A DNA stretch of 64,000 bases from Mycobacterium sp. ACS4331 (lineage in GTDB: Bacteria > Actinomycetota > Actinomycetes > Mycobacteriales > Mycobacteriaceae): positions 175,393 through 239,392 of the forward strand of contig NZ_LZHW01000013.1 in NCBI RefSeq assembly GCF_001667265.1, written 5' to 3'. Below are positions 60,881 to 64,000 of this stretch, one piece after another (position 1 is the first letter of the stretch; every line of letters starts with the position of its first letter). A program made the translations under genes and the position numbers. The notes beneath the pieces are model-generated. The model was not told where the DNA came from and did not search any database. It saw only the letters and a list, made by a program, of their open reading frames with translations.

Positions 60881-63880
60881 GTGGGAATGCGGCCGGCCGC
60901 AAAGATGCCGAACCTGACTCGGCGTAGTCGAGTATTGATTGCGATCGCAGTGGTGGCCGTGGTGCTGCTGCTGCTGGGGCCACGCCTGATCGACACCTAC
61001 GTCAACTGGCTGTGGTTCGGCGAGTTGGGGTACCGCTCGGTGTTCACCACCGAGATCGTCACTCGCCTCGTGCTGTTCCTGGCGGCATTCCTGCTGATGG
61101 GCGCGATCGTGTTCGCCGGCCTGGCACTCGCCTATCGCACCCGGCCGGTGTTCGTCCCCGCCGCCGGCCCCAACGACCCCGTCGCGCGGTACCGCACGAC
61201 GGTGCTGACCCGGCTCCGGCTGATCGGGCTGGGCATTCCCGCCTTCGTCGGCCTGATCGCCGGTTTCGTGGCGCAGAACAACTGGAAGCAGATCCAGCTG
61301 TTCCTGCACGGCGGCGACTTCGGTGTCACCGACCCCGAATTCGGCAAGGATCTCGGGTTCTACGCGTTCGACCTGCCGTTCTACCGGATGGTCCTGTCCC
61401 TGCTGTTCTTCGCGGTGTTCCTGGCGTTGGTCGCCAACCTGGTGGCGCACTACATCTTCGGCGGCATCCGGCTCGCCAACCGCGGCAGTGTGGTCACCAA
61501 GGCCGCCCGCATCCAGCTCGTCGCGCTCGTCGGTGTCCTGGTGCTGCTCAAGGCCGCCGCCTACTGGCTGGACCGCTACGAACTGCTCAGCCACACCCGC
61601 GGCGGCAAGCCGTTCACCGGCGCGGGCTACACCGACATCAACGCGGTGCTGCCGGCCAAGCTGATCCTGCTGGCGATCGCCGTGATCTGTGCCGTGGCGG
61701 TCTTCTCGGCGCTGGTGCTGCGTGATCTGCGCATCCCGGCGATCGGTCTGGTGCTGCTGCTGCTGTCGTCGCTCGTGGTCGGCGCGGGCTGGCCGCTGGT
61801 CGTCGAGCAGTTCAGCGTCAAGCCCAACGCCGCTCAGAAGGAGAGCGAGTACATCAGTCGCAGCATCACCGCCACGCGACAGGCCTACGGGCTCACCGAT
61901 GATGTGGTGACCTACCGCAACTACAGCGGCGATGCGCCGACCTCGGCCCAGCAGATCGCGGCCGACCGCGCCACGATCTCGAACATCCGACTGCTCGATC
62001 CCACGATCATCAGCCCCGCGTTCACGCAGTTCCAGCAGGGCAAGAACTTCTACAGCTTCCCCGAGCACCTGTCCATCGACCGGTATTCGCTGCCCGGCGG
62101 TGAGCTGCGTGACTTCGTCGTGGCCGCACGTGAACTCAATCCGGAGCGGCTCACCGACAACCAGCGGGACTGGATCAACCGTCACACGGTCTACACGCAC
62201 GGCAACGGCTTCATCGCCTCGCCGGCCAACACCGTGCGCGGGATCGCCAACGACCCCAACCAGAACGGTGGCTACCCCGAGTTCCTGGCCAGCGTCGTCG
62301 GCGCCAACGGCAGCGTGGTCTCGCCCGGTCCCGCGCCGCTGGATCAGCCCCGCGTCTACTTCGGTCCGATCATCGCGGCCGCACCCGCCGACTACGCGAT
62401 CGTCGGCTCCAACGGGCCCGACCGCGAATACGACTACGAGACCAACACCGAGACCAAGAACTACACCTACACCGGGTCGGGCGGTGTCCCGCTGGGCAAC
62501 TGGCTGGCCCGCTCCGTGTTCGCCGCGAAGTTCGCGGAACGGAACTTCCTGTTCTCCAACGTGATCGGCCCGGAGAGCAAGATCCTGTTCAACCGCGACC
62601 CGGTCGAGCGTGTCAAGGCGGCCGCGCCGTGGCTGACCGCTGACACCAGCGTGTACCCGGCGATCGTCAACAAGCGCATGGTGTGGATCGTCGACGGCTA
62701 CACCACGCTGGACAACTACCCGTACTCGGAGTTGACCTCGCTGTCGAACACCACGGTGGACTCCAACGAGGTCGCGGTCAACCGCCTGATCCCCGACAAG
62801 CAGGTGTCCTACATCCGCAACTCGGTCAAGGCCACTGTCGACGCCTACGACGGCAAGGTCACGCTGTACGCGCAGGACGAGACCGATCCGGTGCTGCAGG
62901 CGTGGATGAAGGTCTTCCCCAACACCGTCAAGCCCAAGAGCGACATCACCGAGGAACTGCAGGAGCACCTGCGGTACCCGGAGGACCTGTTCAAGGTTCA
63001 GCGCGCGCTGCTGGCGAAGTATCAGGTCGACGACCCGATCACGTTCTTCTCGGCGCAGGACTTCTGGGATGTCCCGCTGGATCCGAACCCGACGGCCTCG
63101 AGCTATCAGCCGCCGTACTACATCGTCGCCAGAAACATTGCGTTGGACAACAACTCGGAGTCCTTCCAGTTGACCAGCGCAATGAACCGGTTCCGCCGCG
63201 AGTTCCTGGCCGCCTATATGAGCGCCAGCTCCGATCCGGACACCTACGGCAGGATCACCGTCCTGACCATTCCGGGTGATGCGGTCCGTGGTCCCAAGCT
63301 GGCGTTCACCGCGATCAGCACGGACACCGCGGTCACCCAGGACCTGGGTGTCATCGGTCGGGACAACCAGAACCGGATCCGCTGGGGCAACCTGTTGACC
63401 CTGCCGGTGGGCCAGGGTGGTCTGCTCTACGTCGCGCCGGTCTACGCCTCGCCGGGCAACACCGACGCCGCGTCGTCGTATCCCCGCCTGATCCGCGTCG
63501 CGATGCTCTACGGCGACAAGGTCGGGTACGGGCCGACGGTTCGTGACGCCCTCGATGAGATCTTCGGCAAGGGCGCGGGCGTGACCGCGACCGGTCCCGC
63601 GCCCGCGCCGGGCAGTCCGGCGCCCGCGGACAAGCCGGCCTCACCGGCCAACGCCGATGTGCCGCAGGCCAATGCGCCCGAGGTGCCCACTCCGGTGGCG
63701 GCGGTGCCGGCTCCGGGTGGCCCGGTGCAGCTGTCGGGTCCGAAGGCCGCTGCCCTGCAGGAGATCAAGTCGGCCATGGAGGCCGTGCGGCAGTCGCAGC
63801 AGAGCGGCAACTTCGCCGACTACGGTGAGGCGCTGCAGCGACTCAACGACGCGATGGACAAGTACGACAACGCCAAGTAG
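60881..63880 (+). CDS. UPF0182 large membrane protein (Rv3193c-like)
   Basis: 999-residue membrane protein. About seven membrane helices occupy residues 15-310 (first [16 protein letters not shown]), followed by a large extracytoplasmic domain (about 310-890), a Pro/Ala-rich linker ([20 protein letters not shown] region, about 905-950) and a C-terminal helix with [20 protein letters not shown]. Function unknown; conserved in actinobacteria and partly in cyanobacteria. The GTG start has GGGAG 8 bases upstream; a second start ATG is two codons downstream. Confidence 0.9.
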   Translation: MGMRPAAKMPNLTRRSRVLIAIAVVAVVLLLLGPRLIDTYVNWLWFGELGYRSVFTTEIVTRLVLFLAAFLLMGAIVFAGLALAYRTRPVFVPAAGPNDPVARYRTTVLTRLRLIGLGIPAFVGLIAGFVAQNNWKQIQLFLHGGDFGVTDPEFGKDLGFYAFDLPFYRMVLSLLFFAVFLALVANLVAHYIFGGIRLANRGSVVTKAARIQLVALVGVLVLLKAAAYWLDRYELLSHTRGGKPFTGAGYTDINAVLPAKLILLAIAVICAVAVFSALVLRDLRIPAIGLVLLLLSSLVVGAGWPLVVEQFSVKPNAAQKESEYISRSITATRQAYGLTDDVVTYRNYSGDAPTSAQQIAADRATISNIRLLDPTIISPAFTQFQQGKNFYSFPEHLSIDRYSLPGGELRDFVVAARELNPERLTDNQRDWINRHTVYTHGNGFIASPANTVRGIANDPNQNGGYPEFLASVVGANGSVVSPGPAPLDQPRVYFGPIIAAAPADYAIVGSNGPDREYDYETNTETKNYTYTGSGGVPLGNWLARSVFAAKFAERNFLFSNVIGPESKILFNRDPVERVKAAAPWLTADTSVYPAIVNKRMVWIVDGYTTLDNYPYSELTSLSNTTVDSNEVAVNRLIPDKQVSYIRNSVKATVDAYDGKVTLYAQDETDPVLQAWMKVFPNTVKPKSDITEELQEHLRYPEDLFKVQRALLAKYQVDDPITFFSAQDFWDVPLDPNPTASSYQPPYYIVARNIALDNNSESFQLTSAMNRFRREFLAAYMSASSDPDTYGRITVLTIPGDAVRGPKLAFTAISTDTAVTQDLGVIGRDNQNRIRWGNLLTLPVGQGGLLYVAPVYASPGNTDAASSYPRLIRVAMLYGDKVGYGPTVRDALDEIFGKGAGVTATGPAPAPGSPAPADKPASPANADVPQANAPEVPTPVAAVPAPGGPVQLSGPKAAALQEIKSAMEAVRQSQQSGNFADYGEALQRLNDAMDKYDNAK

Positions 63881-63893
63881 GCCGTCCTTCTGC

Positions 63894-63925
63894 CGAGCGC
63901 CCGTGTTTGTACGGTGACACGCCGG
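63894..63925. repeat. Dispersed intergenic repeat, copy 2
   Basis: CCGAGCGCCCGTGTTTGTAC followed by GGTGACACGCCG, related to 52799-52832. The remaining 75 bases to the window end show no gene I can support. Confidence 0.6.
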
Positions 63926-64000
63926 GCAGGCTCAAGTGATCGCTGCAGCACCTGATTGGTAAGGGGTGTTGTTTCGATGGGATTTAGAGGGCAGGGGCAG

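Noticed and set aside
60857..62968. 703-codon minus-strand frame opposite the UPF0182 gene
   Set aside because: Asp/Val/Gln-rich translation without motifs; antisense shadow of a conserved membrane protein.

Overview
The window is about 67% GC, dense in genes, and rich in GTG starts and 4-bp ATGA/GTGA stop-start overlaps. It carries hallmark mycobacterial genes (sigH-rshA, the biotinylated TB7.3 protein, pdtaS, whiB1, whiB7, mycoredoxin, adnAB, uvrD2). From about 7.7 kb to the right end the gene order follows the M. tuberculosis block Rv3224-Rv3193c, recalled from memory rather than searched. Gene content (benzoate and amine catabolism, solo pdxS, extra potassium channel neighbours) points to a free-living, fast-growing Mycolicibacterium close to M. 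smegmatis.

Layout. (1) 1-6.6 kb, minus strand: a seven-gene, almost fully overlapping operon of [3Fe-4S] ferredoxin, ferredoxin reductase, glutamine-synthetase-like ligase, class I amidotransferase, aldehyde dehydrogenase, enoyl-CoA hydratase and cytochrome P450 (cut by the window edge). This fits P450-initiated amine breakdown through gamma-glutamyl intermediates. A divergent pdxS without pdxT faces it across an AT-rich region. (2) 7.7-13.9 kb: conserved stress and signalling genes (SDR, ybaK, sigH-rshA, the 24-residue ribosomal protein bL37, TB7.3, pdtaS, whiB1, a diacylglycerol-kinase-family enzyme). (3) 14-29.4 kb: an aromatic catabolism island holding every enzyme from benzoate to succinyl-CoA plus acetyl-CoA: benA, benB, a benC-FCD-benD triple fusion, catB, catA, catC, pcaD, pcaI, pcaJ, pcaF. 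It has two LysR regulators, a large LuxR-type ATPase regulator and a small M15 peptidase. No benzoate transporter is present. (4) 29.5-43.8 kb: aroQ and the Rv3217c-Rv3203-like block (isochorismate synthase, phosphatase, ParA, beta-propeller lipid-anchored or membrane protein, RhlE helicase with a structured leader, ferritin-like protein, TB9.4, TetR, DUF3152, MoeBR, alkyltransferase-like protein, hydrolase). (5) 43.9-64 kb: DNA repair and stress (adnA-adnB, RCK potassium channel, nudC, mrx1, uvrD2, whiB7 with uORF and attenuator), then an ABC1 kinase, an orphan E1/cyclodehydratase-like protein, a zincin-like protein, a PDZ-Lon protease and a UPF0182 membrane protein.

The main novelty candidates are the single polypeptide joining the benzoate dioxygenase reductase, an FCD ligand-binding domain (without a DNA-binding domain) and the diol dehydrogenase, and the P450/gamma-glutamylation amine operon. 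Regulatory signals readable from sequence include LysR-type inverted repeats in both catabolic divergons, a CRP-like site upstream of whiB1, the whiB7 promoter, uORF and attenuator, several strong hairpin terminators, and leaderless-type promoters.
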